Below are positions 51,601 through 62,371 of a stretch of DNA of 64,000 nucleotides, piece by piece. The DNA lies in assembly GCA_947846985.1 (NCBI GenBank), contig CANTUZ010000001.1:111803757-111867756 (forward strand), given 5' to 3'. Each line of letters begins with the position of its first letter. Positions within the stretch are counted from its first letter, which is position 1. Position numbers and translations under genes: made by a program. Below the pieces are notes generated by a model. It searched no databases. It was not told where the DNA came from and saw nothing but the letters and a program-made list of their open reading frames with translations. This DNA is from Fratercula arctica. Taxonomy: Eukaryota > Chordata > Aves > Charadriiformes > Alcidae.

Positions 51601-52629
51601 ATTAACTGAGATCAAACCTGCAATGTGTTATATCATCACAAAAGAAAAAAAATATAAATTATAATGCTTTCCTGGAGTGGGTAAATGAGTTCTATATATT
51701 TCAAAGAGGTGAAAGAAAGTAGGCTGTGGTGACAGAGAATCAGAACTAATAGGAAAGACTGAAAAATGTACTCATGCTATACCCCATATAAGCAACCTGC
51801 AACAATTACAAACCTTCCAACTACGTTTGTCCCTTCCAGAAGCGAGTTTTCTTTTCATACGGTTTTGTACAGTAGTTACATTTATGCCTAAGGAATTATA
51901 TCCTCTTTAATGTAACCTGCCTTTCATTGAATACTATCATAATTTTGAGTGCATGTAGAATTAGATTCTTCTCTTTTCGACTACCTTAATTTTTAATACA
52001 TATGCAAGAAAGTAATATGAAAGAATATTCAGTTGTTGCCGGTCTGTCTTTAACATTTCATCTCTAGCATTCATAAAAAGTGCAATTTTACCTTAGCCAT
52101 AAAGCACCTTTTCACAGTTTTGGGACATTTTATGATCCTAGAGAAGTATACTTGTATATCTCGATGTATTCAAAGTTATTTAATTAAATATCCTCTGTAA
52201 CTCATTCTCTTCTGGCAAAGTTGTAAGACAAACAAAAAGCTGTTACAAAGTTTCAAGGTCTCATTTTAGCTGTGCATAGTCCACTTTATTCAATTTTGCA
52301 ATATAGGAGCTGGACAGGTAGTTGCAAGGAAATACTAATTTTTTATTCAACATTCAATTATAGACAAACTGGTGATTTCTGATGCAAACATCAACATTTT
52401 CTGTTCTGCCTGATGACACATCATCACAATTCAAATTCTAAAACAAAACAAAATCTTAAATTTCTGAATTCCTCCATAATCTTTAACTATATTTGATATG
52501 GTCAAAGTCAAATCTTAATGATACAAGACAAGCTTCAACAAAAATAACTCAGATTCAGTCACTCTTATTTATGGGAGCAAGTAACTGCAGCATTTCTCTC
52601 TGTTACACCTAGATCTTTGCTTCAATTTG
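48621..52629. other. unique AT-rich non-coding DNA
   Basis: No gene or transposon recognised apart from the T/A inverted tract at 49176-49214. Confidence 0.5.
49176..49214. repeat. T12/A14 inverted homopolymer tract
   Basis: T12, C, TT is followed directly by A14, G and A9. The T and A arms are complementary, so a hairpin or cruciform is possible; otherwise it is low-complexity sequence. Confidence 0.85.
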
Positions 52630-53296
52630 GCCTGTCTTGGTGGACAAGAAGTTGTCCATGAGCCAGCAATGTGCCCTTGTGGCCAAGGCGGCCAATGGCA
52701 TCCTGGGGTGCATCAAGAAGAGTGTGGCCAGCAGGTCAAGGGAGGTCATCTTCCCCCTCTACTCTGCCTTGGTGAGGCCGCACCTGGAGTACCGTGTCCA
52801 GTTCTGGGCTCCCCAGTTCAAGAAAGACAAGGAACTACTGGAGACAGTCCAGTGGAGGGCTACGAAGATAACTGGGGGAACAGAGCATCTGTCTTATGAG
52901 GAAAGGCTGAGAGACTTGCATCTGTTTAGTCTGGAGAAAAGAAGACTGAGAGGGGATCTCATCAATGCATATAAATATCTCAAGGGCGGGTGTCAAGAGG
53001 ATGGGGCCAGACTCTTTTCAGTGGTGCCCAGCGACAGGACAAGGGGCAATGGGCACAAACTGGAACACAGGAGATTCCATCTCAATATGAGGAAAAACTT
53101 CTTTATTTTGTGGGTTACAGAGCACTGGAACAGGCTGCCCAGAGAGGCTGTGGAGTCTCCTTCTCTGGAGATATTCAAAACCCTCCTGGATGAGATCCTG
53201 TGCAACCTGCTGTAGGTGAACCTGCTTTGGCAGGGGGGTTGGACTAGGTGATCTCCAAAAGTCCCTTTCAACCCCCACCATTCTGTGATTCTGTGA
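52630..53296 (+). mobile_element. CR1 LINE 3'-end copy
   Basis: A 5'-truncated CR1 of 667 bp with an intact 3' UTR ending CCATTCTGTGATTCTGTGA. It begins in the coding region equivalent to [15 protein letters not shown] and holds an unbroken reading frame to the ORF2 stop. The 3' UTR contains 'gaacctgctttggcagggggg', a signature different from the copies at 58066-58143 and 6561-6831. The preserved frame suggests it is one of the younger insertions in the window. Its tail directly abuts the opposite-strand CR1 fragment that follows. Confidence 0.93.
52637..53215 (+). pseudogene. CR1 ORF2 C-terminal region, unbroken 192-aa frame
   Basis: The frame covers the end of the reverse transcriptase (thumb) and the C-terminal domain of CR1 ORF2. 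Recognisable blocks are [58 protein letters not shown] and [20 protein letters not shown], ending CNLL at the normal stop. The palm motifs that carry catalytic aspartates are not present because of 5' truncation, and there is no true start codon (the frame begins within coding sequence). It therefore has no enzymatic function despite being open. Confidence 0.9.
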
Positions 53297-53925
53297 GAGT
53301 AACCTCACAATGACACCAGCCAGTTCCTTCAGCACTCATGGGAGAATCGCATCAGGACCCATGGGCTTACGTATATCCATGTTGCTTAAGTATTACCTGA
53401 TCTGATCCTCTTCTACCGAGGGTACATCTTTCTTTCTCCAGTCTTTCCCCTTGGTCTCTGGGACCTGGGATTCCTGAAGACCAGGCTTCTAGTAAAGACT
53501 GACACAAAGAAGGCATTCAGTGCTTTTGCTTTCTCCATGTCCTGTGTAACCAGATCCCCTGTCTTGTTGAGCAATGGGCCCACATTTTCTCTAGTCTTCC
53601 TTTTATCACTTGTATAAGCCTTTCCTGTTGTCTTTGATGTCCCTGATGAGATTTAATTCCATTTGGGCTTTCCTAACTTCATACCTGCATGCTCGGATGT
53701 TTCTGTATTCCTTCCACATTACCTATCCTTATTTCCACCCTCTCTATGCTTCCTTTTTTTCTTTGATTTTGGCCTGAAGCTCCTTGTTCATCAGCTTGCT
53801 TGAGCCCGTCTTCCCTCCAGGGACTTGTCTCCATGCAACTCTTCTGAGTATGTCATTGAAGAGGCCAAAGTCTGCTCTCCTGAAGTGCAGGGTTGTAAGC
53901 TTGCTTTTCACCCTCAGGCTTGACC
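53297..53925 (-). mobile_element. CR1 LINE internal fragment, inverted
   Basis: Minus-strand CR1 ORF2 fragment covering the end of the endonuclease region and the linker into the reverse transcriptase fingers. Read on the minus strand it starts near a FRRADFGLF-like segment (53893-53858), continues through the linker (53700-53500 region), and ends with VLKELAGVIVR near 53330-53297, where CR1 normally continues into the reverse transcriptase. Several stops and indels are present. The expected continuation on the left side of the adjacent plus-strand copy was not found, so it is truncated at both ends. Confidence 0.8.
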
Positions 53926-55800
53926 TCTTGAGTCAACCTTTTGCCACCTCACACAAGAGAAGTGCATAAAGTAAAAACTGGATGGTCTGTACAAGACAAT
54001 CTGAAAGAACAGGGAGTACTGATCAATTACCATTAAGCAACCCATCATTCAGTAAAAACAAAACTTAGCTGGATGTGTTATAATGTAGCTGGAAGTGTGA
54101 CTTTCATACAGGTAGGTGTAATTCAGCTGGGTTAAGCTTTAAAGGAGTTAAAAAGATTTTTCCAGTCCTCTATGCACTCTAGTCTTTATTTTTGACCCCC
54201 TCCTTTTGAGAATTATGCTTTAATCCTCTTCCCAGATATCAGAAAACAATCCTGAGCATGCATTTTTTATTTTGTGGCTGGGAGAAAGTGCCACTGTCTC
54301 TCTAGAAGTCAGCCAGGGCTGCTGATAGAAGTAAAGATGGTGCTTCTCCCCTCAGCCCTGAACGCCTGAGCTAAAAGTACCACTCAGCTTGGGGTGAATT
54401 TCTGGTAGGCTTCATGGGAAGGGTGCTCCTTGAGCCTCTCCTTTGGCTTACATCTTACACTTCACCTCTTCTATGACACCACTTGAACACCAGAAAGAGA
54501 ACAGAAGTGGCAAGACTACAGAACTGCAGTGATGCATGCTTTCAGTATTCAATAGGAACACATAAGCTTTCCTGAGCTCCTTCAAGTTCTGCTACCCCAA
54601 GTTTTTCTACACTTGCTGCAATCTCGACTCTGACTACAGTCAATTGACTGATTTTAATTTAGTCCAAAGTATATGACCCTAAGATGGAGTAATCGTCTAC
54701 AAAAAAGAGCTAGTAAAATGTCACACAGTAGATAAAAAAATGTAGAAAATCAAGAAGCCAGCAGGTCGCACACTGAGTATTTATCATCACCACCACCACC
54801 AAAAAAAAAAAAAAAAAAAAAAAAGCTACATTACCAAAAGGCCACAGCTTCAAGATGCGCAATCTGTCCACAGATTTATGTGGACAAGTAAACACTGCAG
54901 TGCTTCAATTACTACCCTTAAGCTGCTGGAAGGAAGACCACAACAAACCACACAGATACTGTATCTGGGTAATAGAAAATATAGAATAGGCAATGACATA
55001 ATTAGGTGATGAATCCCAAAGATCCCAAGAGCATATTATTTATACCAAAAATACCCTGTAGGCAGGAAAAGAATTTGCAACTCCTGTTGTTAAGTTTAAA
55101 GTTGACACAAGCACACAACACAAAACCACACTGTGAATGTCTAATGGTGTAAGACTATAAAAGAAGAAAACTGTTTACAGGTAGAAAGTTTGTGTGTTTT
55201 GGTGGTTTTTTTTTTGAAAAAGCATTCAGTAGTACAAGCAGGAGTGGAGAGGGGCAGAGGTGCACGAAAAAGAAACAATCCCTTAACAGCAATAGCGAAA
55301 TGAGCTGAACATCAGTCCTTTCTCGCAGCTTTCTTTCTTATCAGGGTAAGCCATTCTTTTTCTAATTTTTTTTTCCTAATTAAACTCAACCTAGATCATA
55401 TCTTGGCCAGCTCTTAAATATTTGAGATTCATATTTTCAGGTGTCTCATTTTCCATATATTTATGTTTACAGAAAATAAGCGCAAAAAATCCTATCTATT
55501 CCAGGAAAGAGTGGGCAAAACTTATTATTATTTATATTTTCCAAAATATAAATATTGATTGAAATAAGATGTCTTCAAGAAGGTTTAAGGGACTACATTA
55601 TGTCACTTCCAAATATCAAACATCAGGTTAAGGTCTAACTAATTAAAGAGATTTCCACTAAAATCAAGAAAATCCTGTCCCCTGACTGTTCATGTTAAAA
55701 AACTCTTTGGTGCAGCCAACTAGATATCCAAACCCCACATTTTTGTGAGGATTTTCTTTGGAGTAGCTCTGGTATGATCCTCTGGATGCAAGGTGCAACC
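53926..55800. other. unique AT-rich non-coding DNA
   Basis: No gene recognised. It contains a CAC-rich stretch running into A24 (54784-54824). Confidence 0.5.
54784..54824. repeat. CAC tract followed by A24
   Basis: Five CAC/CAT units directly precede 24 A residues. Confidence 0.9.
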
Positions 55801-56703
55801 AACAGTTTGGGATGAAAGGGACCTTTAAAGGTCATCTAGTCCAACCCGCCTGCAATGAGCAGGAACACCTTCAACTAGATCAGGTTGCTCAGAGCCACAT
55901 CCAACCTGACCTTGAATGTCTCCAGGGATGAGGTATCTACCACCTCTGTGGGCAACCTCTTCCAGTCTTTCACCAACCTCATCATAAAATATTTCTTCCT
56001 TATATGTAGTCTAAATCTACCCTCTTTTAGTTTAAAACCATTACCCCTTGTCCTATCGCAACAGGGCCTGCTAAAAAGTTTGTCCGCATCTTTCTTATAA
56101 GCCCCCTCTAAGTACTGAGAGACCACAGTAAGGTCTTGTCAGAACCTTCTCTTCTCTAGGCTGAATAACCCCAACTCTTTCAGCTTGTCCTCATAGGAGA
56201 GGTGCTTCAGTCCGCTCCAACAGGTCCACGTCTTTCCTGTGCTGAGGGTTCCAGAGCTGGATGCAGTACTCCGGGTGCTGCAGGTGGGGTCTCATGAGAG
56301 TGGAGTGAAGGGGCAGAATCACCTCCCTTGACCCGATGGCCATGCTTCTTTTGATGCAGCCCAGGATACCGTTGGCCTTCTGGGCTGTGAACACACATTG
56401 TCAGCTCATATCCAGCTTTTCATCCACCAGTATTCCCAAGTCCTTCTCAGCAGAGCTGCTCTCAATTCCTTCATCCCCCAGCCTGTATTGATAACAGGGA
56501 TTTCCCCATCCCAGGGGCAGGACTCTGCACTTGGCCTTGTTGAACTTCATAAGGTTCACATGGGCCCACTTCCCGAGCTTGTCCAGGTCGCTCTGGATGA
56601 AATCCCATCCCTCAGGCATGTCAATCACACCACTCAGCTTGGTATCATTTGCAGAATTGCTAAGGGTGCACTCAATTCCACTGTCTATGTCATTGATTAA
56701 GAT
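55801..56703 (-). mobile_element. minus-strand CR1, 3' half of a copy split by another CR1
   Basis: The 3' portion of a minus-strand CR1: 3' UTR (55801-55872, octamer tail lost or decayed), C-terminal domain and reverse transcriptase up to the segment just downstream of the GVPQGS block. The other half continues at 58144-58622. At 56703 the reading abruptly changes to a plus-strand CR1. Its 3' UTR (55801-55872) is of a different type from that of the inserted copy. Confidence 0.92.
55875..56703 (-). pseudogene. CR1 ORF2 reverse transcriptase C-terminal half
   Basis: Minus-strand frames carry [14 protein letters not shown], then [10 protein letters not shown] where the catalytic F/Y-A-D-D box of motif C is expected (first Asp replaced), then [32 protein letters not shown], and after frameshifts [31 protein letters not shown] and DWKRLPTEVVDTSSLETFK, ending SNLI. 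At least two frameshifts and stops break it. The loss of the motif C aspartate pair alone would inactivate the enzyme. Confidence 0.88.
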
Positions 56704-58065
56704 ATGGCTAACTGGGGAGGTTCCAATGGACTGGAGGGTAGCAAATGTAGCACCCATCTACAACAGAGGCAGAAAGGAGGATCCGGGAAACTATAGACCT
56801 GACAGTCTGACCTCGGTACCAGGGAAGGTCATGGAGCAGATCATCTTGAGTGCCATTAAAAGTCATATAATGGACAACCAGGGGATCAGGCCTAGTCAGC
56901 ATGGGCTTATGAAAGGAAGGTCCTGCCTGACAAACCTGATCTCTTTCTATGACAAGGTGACCCAATTATTGGACGAGGGAAAGGCTGCGGATATTATCTA
57001 CCTAGACTTTCGAAAAGCATTTGACACTGTTCCCCATAGAATTCTCATGGAAAAACTGGCTGCTCATGGCCTGGATGAGCATATGGTCTGCTGGATCAAG
57101 ACTGGCTGGATGGACGGTCCCAAAGAGTGGTGGTCAATGGAGTTAAATCCAGCTGGTGGCCAGTCACAAGTGGTGTTCCTCAGGGCTCAGTGTTGGGACC
57201 ATTTCTGTTTAACGTCTTTATTGATGATCTTGATAAGGACATAGAGTGTATCATCAGTAAGTTTGCAGGTGACACCAAGTTAAGCGGGAGTGTTGATCTG
57301 CATGAGGATAGGGAGGCTCTACAGAGACTCTTGGATAGATTGGACCGATGGGCCAACGCTAATGGAATAAGCTTCAACAAGGCCAAGTGCCGGGTCCTGC
57401 ACTTAGGCCACAACAACCCCATGCATCACTACAGGTTTGGGGGAGTGTGGCTGGAGAGCTGCCTGGCAGAAAAGGACCTGGGGGTTCTAACTGACAAGAG
57501 GCTGAATATGAGCCAGCAGCGTGCCCAGGTGACCAGGAACGCCAATGGCATCCTGGCTTGTATTAGAAATAGTGTGACCAGCAGAAGTAGGGAGGTGATT
57601 GTCTCCCTGTACTCAGCACTGGTGAGGCCACACCTTGAGTATTGTGTCCAGTTTTGGGCACCTCAATACGAGAGAGGTATCAAGGTGCTGGAGAGAGTGC
57701 AGAAGAGGGCAATGAAGCTGGTGAAGGGCCTGCAGAATAAACCTTATGAGGAGCGATTGAAGGAGCTGGGACTGTTTAGTTTGAGGAAGAGGAGGCTGAG
57801 GGGAGACCTCATCACTCTCTACAACTACTTGAAAGGACATTGTAGAGAGGTTGGTGCTGATCTCTTCTCACAGGTAATTAGTGATAGAACAAGAGGGAAT
57901 GGGTTCAAGCTGCAACAGGGTAGGTTTAGACTGGACATTAGGAAAAAATTCTTCACAGGAAGAGTGGTCAGACGCTGGAATAGGCTGCCCAGGGAGGTGG
58001 TGGAGCCACCATCCCTGAATGTGTTTAAGAGTCATTTAGATGTGGTGTTAAGGGATATGGTGTAG
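56704..58065 (+). pseudogene. CR1 ORF2 reverse transcriptase, one frameshift and mutated FADD box
   Basis: Target-primed reverse transcriptase region. Frame 2 (56704-57100) shows [52 protein letters not shown] and [13 protein letters not shown] (motif A, catalytic Asp kept). One base appears missing near 57100, after CWIK, and the frame resumes as a 312-aa frame from 57127: [21 protein letters not shown] (written from motif B), then FAGDTKLSG at 57262-57288, where FADD is expected, so one catalytic aspartate is Gly. Downstream are [36 protein letters not shown], [17 protein letters not shown] and the terminal LRDMV. It is otherwise well preserved, indicating a fairly young copy. Confidence 0.93.
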
Positions 58066-58143
58066 GTGAGAACTTTGTAGAGTGGGGTTGATGGTTGGAC
58101 TCAATGATCTCAAGAGTCTTTTCCAACCTAAATGATTCTATGA
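56704..58143 (+). mobile_element. CR1 LINE inserted inside another CR1
   Basis: A 1.44-kb, 5'-truncated plus-strand CR1 with intact 3' UTR and tail (AATGATTCTATGATTCTA at 58126-58143). It begins at the TGEVPMDWR region of the reverse transcriptase fingers and runs to the ORF2 stop at 58065. It interrupts the minus-strand copy, so it is the younger of the two. No target duplication is visible; about 9-12 bp of the host element appear missing at the junction. Its 3' UTR closely matches that of the copy at 61823-62371. Confidence 0.95.
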
Positions 58144-58622
58144 TTCTACTGGTGCCAATATGGACCCCTGAGGGACACCACTTGTCACCGATCTCCATCT
58201 GGACATTGAGCTGTTGACCACTACCCTCTGGACGTGACCATCCAACCAATTCCTCATCAACCAGACACTCCACCCATCAAATCCATATCTCTCCAGTTTA
58301 GAGAGAAGGACGTTGTGGGGGACTGTGTCAAAGGCCTTAGAGAAATCCATGTAGATGACTTCCATAGCTTTTCTCTCATCTATTGAAGTAGTCAGTCCAT
58401 CATAAATGGCCACTAGGTTGGTCAGGCAGGACGTGCCCCTGGTGAAGCCATGCTGGCTGTCTCAAATCACCTCCCTGTCCTCCATGTGCCTTAGCATAGC
58501 CTCTAGGAGGATCTGTTCCATGATCTTCCCTGGCAGAGAGGTGAGGCTGACAGATCAGTAGTTCCCAGGGTCCTCCTTTCTACCCTTTTTAAAAATGGGT
58601 GCAATGTTTCCCTTTCTCCAGG
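58144..58622 (-). mobile_element. minus-strand CR1, 5' part of the split copy
   Basis: Continuation of the copy at 55801-56703. Minus-strand coding includes KGRKEDPGNY-like fingers near 58560-58590, the [21 protein letters not shown] segment, [20 protein letters not shown] (motif A with catalytic Asp) and [13 protein letters not shown] (motif B), where the younger CR1 cuts in. Homology fades at about 58622, the 5' truncation point. Confidence 0.92.
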
Positions 58623-61600
58623 ATAAAATGTCCAGGATACTTTTGTCCTTTTGTCTTGTAGCTAATCTTTCTTCTCCTCTTCCCCTTTACTCTAGCAAGT
58701 CTAGAATTATCATTTTTTAGTTTTACTATCTTTGGTTCGAGAAATGCATTTCTGAATGTTATTTCTCCCACATGGTTCTTCATGTTGCACTGAAGAACAT
58801 TGCATCTAATCCAAAACTGCTTAAAATAAGTGGAAGATATCACACTTAGGTCCTGAAGTGAAACTCAGGGAAACATATCCTTGCCAAATAAAAATTATGA
58901 TGTCTTGCACAGTATCTCATCTGAGAGTATCATTGAACAGAGAAGACTTTAAAGGAATTCATTTGGAGTTTATAAGGGGTTAATAAAAAGGTAACCCTTT
59001 AATAAGAAGGATTTAATCAAGTTTAAATCCTATTATACAGTTAAATGGATCAAGGAGCATCTTACCAAAAAGAACATAAAGCTCTCCATAAAACAGTTCA
59101 TTTCCGTAGCACACTTATGGCATCTATTAATTCATAAATACTTTCCATACATTTTCAATAAAAGGAAAATTAAGGTATTGTTTTTATTTAGTTTTCCTAA
59201 TAACGGTGGGATATTTAGTTCCAAACTCAAAGCTTTAATGATATTTTTGTGAACTAATAAATTGAATTAATTTCAGCAAGCCAGATTTTTCATACGAGAG
59301 CTCTGGTCCTCAAAGTTTAAATGTTGTATCTATGGAAGCTGACAATTAATTTGCAGAAATTTCTCAATATATATTGAGCGGGTTATCTTCAGTGTTTCGT
59401 TTTACTTTTTCAAATACTTAAAATTTTAAAATATTTTCATTTTAAATTTCATGAATTAAATTGCCAAAATATTCTTCCTTAGAAGTGTTTTAACAATAAG
59501 AACTCTTCTTTATTAATTTATTTAATTTAAAGTATAGCAACACACTATTATAACACACTGTTATAACTTTAACGATATTACGCTACTTTTTCACAGTAGA
59601 GCTTTTTGTTTTTCAAAGTGTACTTTTTTCTGAAATACAGCCCACAGAAATTACTCTCATAGGGGTTTTATTTCTTCATCTTGAGGAATATAAATTTAGA
59701 TTCTATTACTAATTGCTTCCTTGTAATCAAGGAGTTAACATCTGGGGATTTTGTAATCCTCAGGCTGCATTAAACAGAAGGGTAGTTCTAAGGCAGTTTG
59801 TTGACAGAGTAAGTTAACATAAACCATTGTACAACTCCGCCTTGAGAGGAAATTCTGAACTGTTATCAGGCTTTTCTCAGTCATCTTAATATTAAATAGT
59901 ATGTAATTTAGAACCTAATATTTTTTTCAGTAAGAATGCTCCAAATTAATTACAGGAGAGTTGGAAAATATTATAATGTTGAATTTGGAATTATACAAAA
60001 TTTAGAGTAAATTAATATTGCATTTTAGGAATATACTATACCTACACAAAGCTTTTTTCAGAAAACATCAGGTCTTGGAGACAACCATGGGGTTTGGACA
60101 CAAGAGGAAATATCAGAGGCAAAAAAATATAAGTATGAATAGAAGCTACACTAGCTCTGGTTAAGGTGATTGGCAAGAACAACTAACATGATCAGAACTA
60201 GAAAGGGCAGAATGGTGTTCCAAGTTCTTCCTACAACCCAAGTCTACCAGGTGTGACTGTAGAGGAATTTGAAAACTTCTCTAAAGGGATCTTATATGAA
60301 CTTGAAGTCTTCTAAGACTTGCCAGAATTCTGCTGTTGGCTTCTATTAACTGTATTAAATACTCAAATTATCTCAATGTAAGACAGTGAGAGTCTGAAAG
60401 TAAGCTGTGGTAATTCACGAGGGCACAAACTGATATGCTACCCAAATTAGTATGATAATTCAATTTTATTTTTGAAATTAATTACTTAATGAAATGCTTT
60501 TCCTCAAATTTCATTGAGTTATTCATACACTATCTTCAAAATGTGCAAAATGAAGATGACCTACCTGACACAAATCATTTAGCTGAAGAAGGAGAGTATA
60601 ATAAAATCTAGTGTTGGCTCCTTCAGTTGATAAAACACATTATTTTGATCTCCAGATCCCTTAGAGTGTCTTCTTCAGTTTAATTAAAGTATAACCATTT
60701 GGAAAGACATACAAACAAAATCTCTGTGTATTTCCAATACGAATACGAAAGAAGCTCTCTCCTGCTCCCTCCTCTATCTCCCAGTGCAGGGTTACTGTAG
60801 CAAGAATGCTAAGCAAGAGACAATCACAGTCTCTTGATATAAAATATTAGCCATAACTGTTGTACTCATTATTACAGTATGCTGTCACGGAACTGCATCC
60901 ACAGGTATGTTATATATTGCTCTTGACCAAGCTTTAGATTATCATAGGATTTGGCATCAATAAAAACTCTGATAACAAATCAAATGAACTTCATGATAGA
61001 GGTGCTCATTTATTTTTCATTCCCATCTGTTTTAAAACACAAAATATAGCAAATTACACTCAATAAGCAGTTAGACAAGTCTCATTAGATGGAAATTACA
61101 AATAATCTCCTTCTGCATCTATTACAAAGAAGAATAGAGTATGTCAATGAATGTATATTAAAAAAATACCAAGTATTGATCAGAAGCTTTTACAAACAGC
61201 ACTGTTTAAAAGGCTAACACATCTATAAGATGCTACATAGAGCACTAAAATATAAAAATGGTAACAATGCAAAGAAACATTTGCTTTTTGCCTTTTTTCT
61301 TTTTTTTTTTTACATTTCCCTATCAGATAGGTAAAATTGAAAGAAAGATACTTTACTTTCTTATTTTTCTAAAGGAAACTTATATAAAGAGCAAGAGATA
61401 ACTCAACAGATTTACACCTGTAGAATTATGGCCCCAAAAAAGGAAAAAAGTTTCTAAAAAATGTATTCCTGGAAATGGGGTGTAAATGAATCGGCATTTG
61501 ACTAGAAGGAAAATCCTCAGTCATCAGAGTTCTGTCTTTGCATGAATATATCTTGTGGCACGTTCATACATCCCTTATACTCATAAAATAAAACATAAAT

Positions 61601-61822
61601 TCTCTTAAGATTTCTTGCTTATATATTCTCTGTGAGAAAAGCTGTTTTATATAATTGTTCTTTGGGTTGTCTGAAGTCTAATTCCTACTCTAATTTCCTA
61701 TCCAGTTGTACATATGGCTCTTTAGCTCAAGAACCTCTTTCCTGCCTCTATTTGCACCTCTTGTATAGCTGTAGGGTGTGCTCCTTTCATTTTGATAAAA
61801 CAGACTTGTTAGAACCTTAAAT
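58623..61822. other. unique AT-rich non-coding DNA
   Basis: No gene or transposon recognised; short local repeats only (for example a repeated 'ataacacact' near 59540-59562). Confidence 0.5.
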
Positions 61823-62371
61823 AGAATCATAGAGTTGTTTAGGTTGGAAGAGACTTTTCAGATCTTCTAGTCCAACCATCAGCCTAACTCTGACAAAAAC
61901 CACCACTAAACCATATCACTAAGCATTTCGTCTACCCATCTTTTAAACACCTCCGGGGATGGTGCCTCAACCAGTTCCCTGGGCAGCCTGTTCCAATGCT
62001 TAATAACCCTTTCAGTGTAAAAATTTTTCCTAACATCCAGTCTAAACCTCCCCTGGTGCAACTTGAAGCCATTTCCTCTTGTCCTGTCGCCTGTTACCTG
62101 GGAGAAGAGACTGACCCCCAGCTCACTACAACCTCCTTTCGGGTAGTTGTAGAGAGCGACAAGGTCTCCCCTCAGCCTCCTTTTCTCCAGGTTAAATAGC
62201 CCCAGTTCCTTCAGCCGCTCCTCATAAGACTTGTTCTCCAGACCCCTCACCAGCTTCGTTGCCCTTCTCTGGACCTGCTCCAGCACCTCAATGTCTTTTT
62301 TGTGGTGAGGGGCCCAAAATTGAACACAGTACTCAAGGTGAGGCCTCACCAGTGCTGAGTAAAGGGGGAAA
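61823..62371 (-). mobile_element. CR1 LINE 3'-end copy
   Basis: A 549-bp, 5'-truncated minus-strand CR1 with its 3' tail (minus strand ...CTCTATGATTCT) at 61823. The 3' UTR shares 'gatggttggact' and 'ttccaacctaaa' signatures and spacing with the nested copy at 56704-58143, so both belong to the same subfamily. Homology ends near 62371, at the [10 protein letters not shown] region. Confidence 0.93.
61906..62371 (-). pseudogene. CR1 ORF2 C-terminal region, unbroken frame
   Basis: An open frame of about 155 codons from within coding sequence to the normal stop: [78 protein letters not shown] and [19 protein letters not shown], ending LSDMV. There is no genuine start codon and no catalytic palm, so it is a transposon remnant rather than a gene. 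The intact frame indicates limited decay. Confidence 0.9.

Noticed and set aside
52637..53215. Host gene encoding a 192-aa protein
   Set aside because: Every block matches the CR1 ORF2 C-terminal region and it ends in a CR1 3' UTR and tail.
52630..53925. Twin-priming inversion of one CR1 copy
   Set aside because: In twin priming the inverted segment lies 5' of the forward 3' end; here it lies beyond the tail.
56531..56757. Ends of the 237-aa plus and 118-aa minus frames that run across the CR1/CR1 junction
   Set aside because: Each continues by chance into the other element in antisense; the coding parts are confined to 56704 onwards (plus) and up to 56703 (minus).
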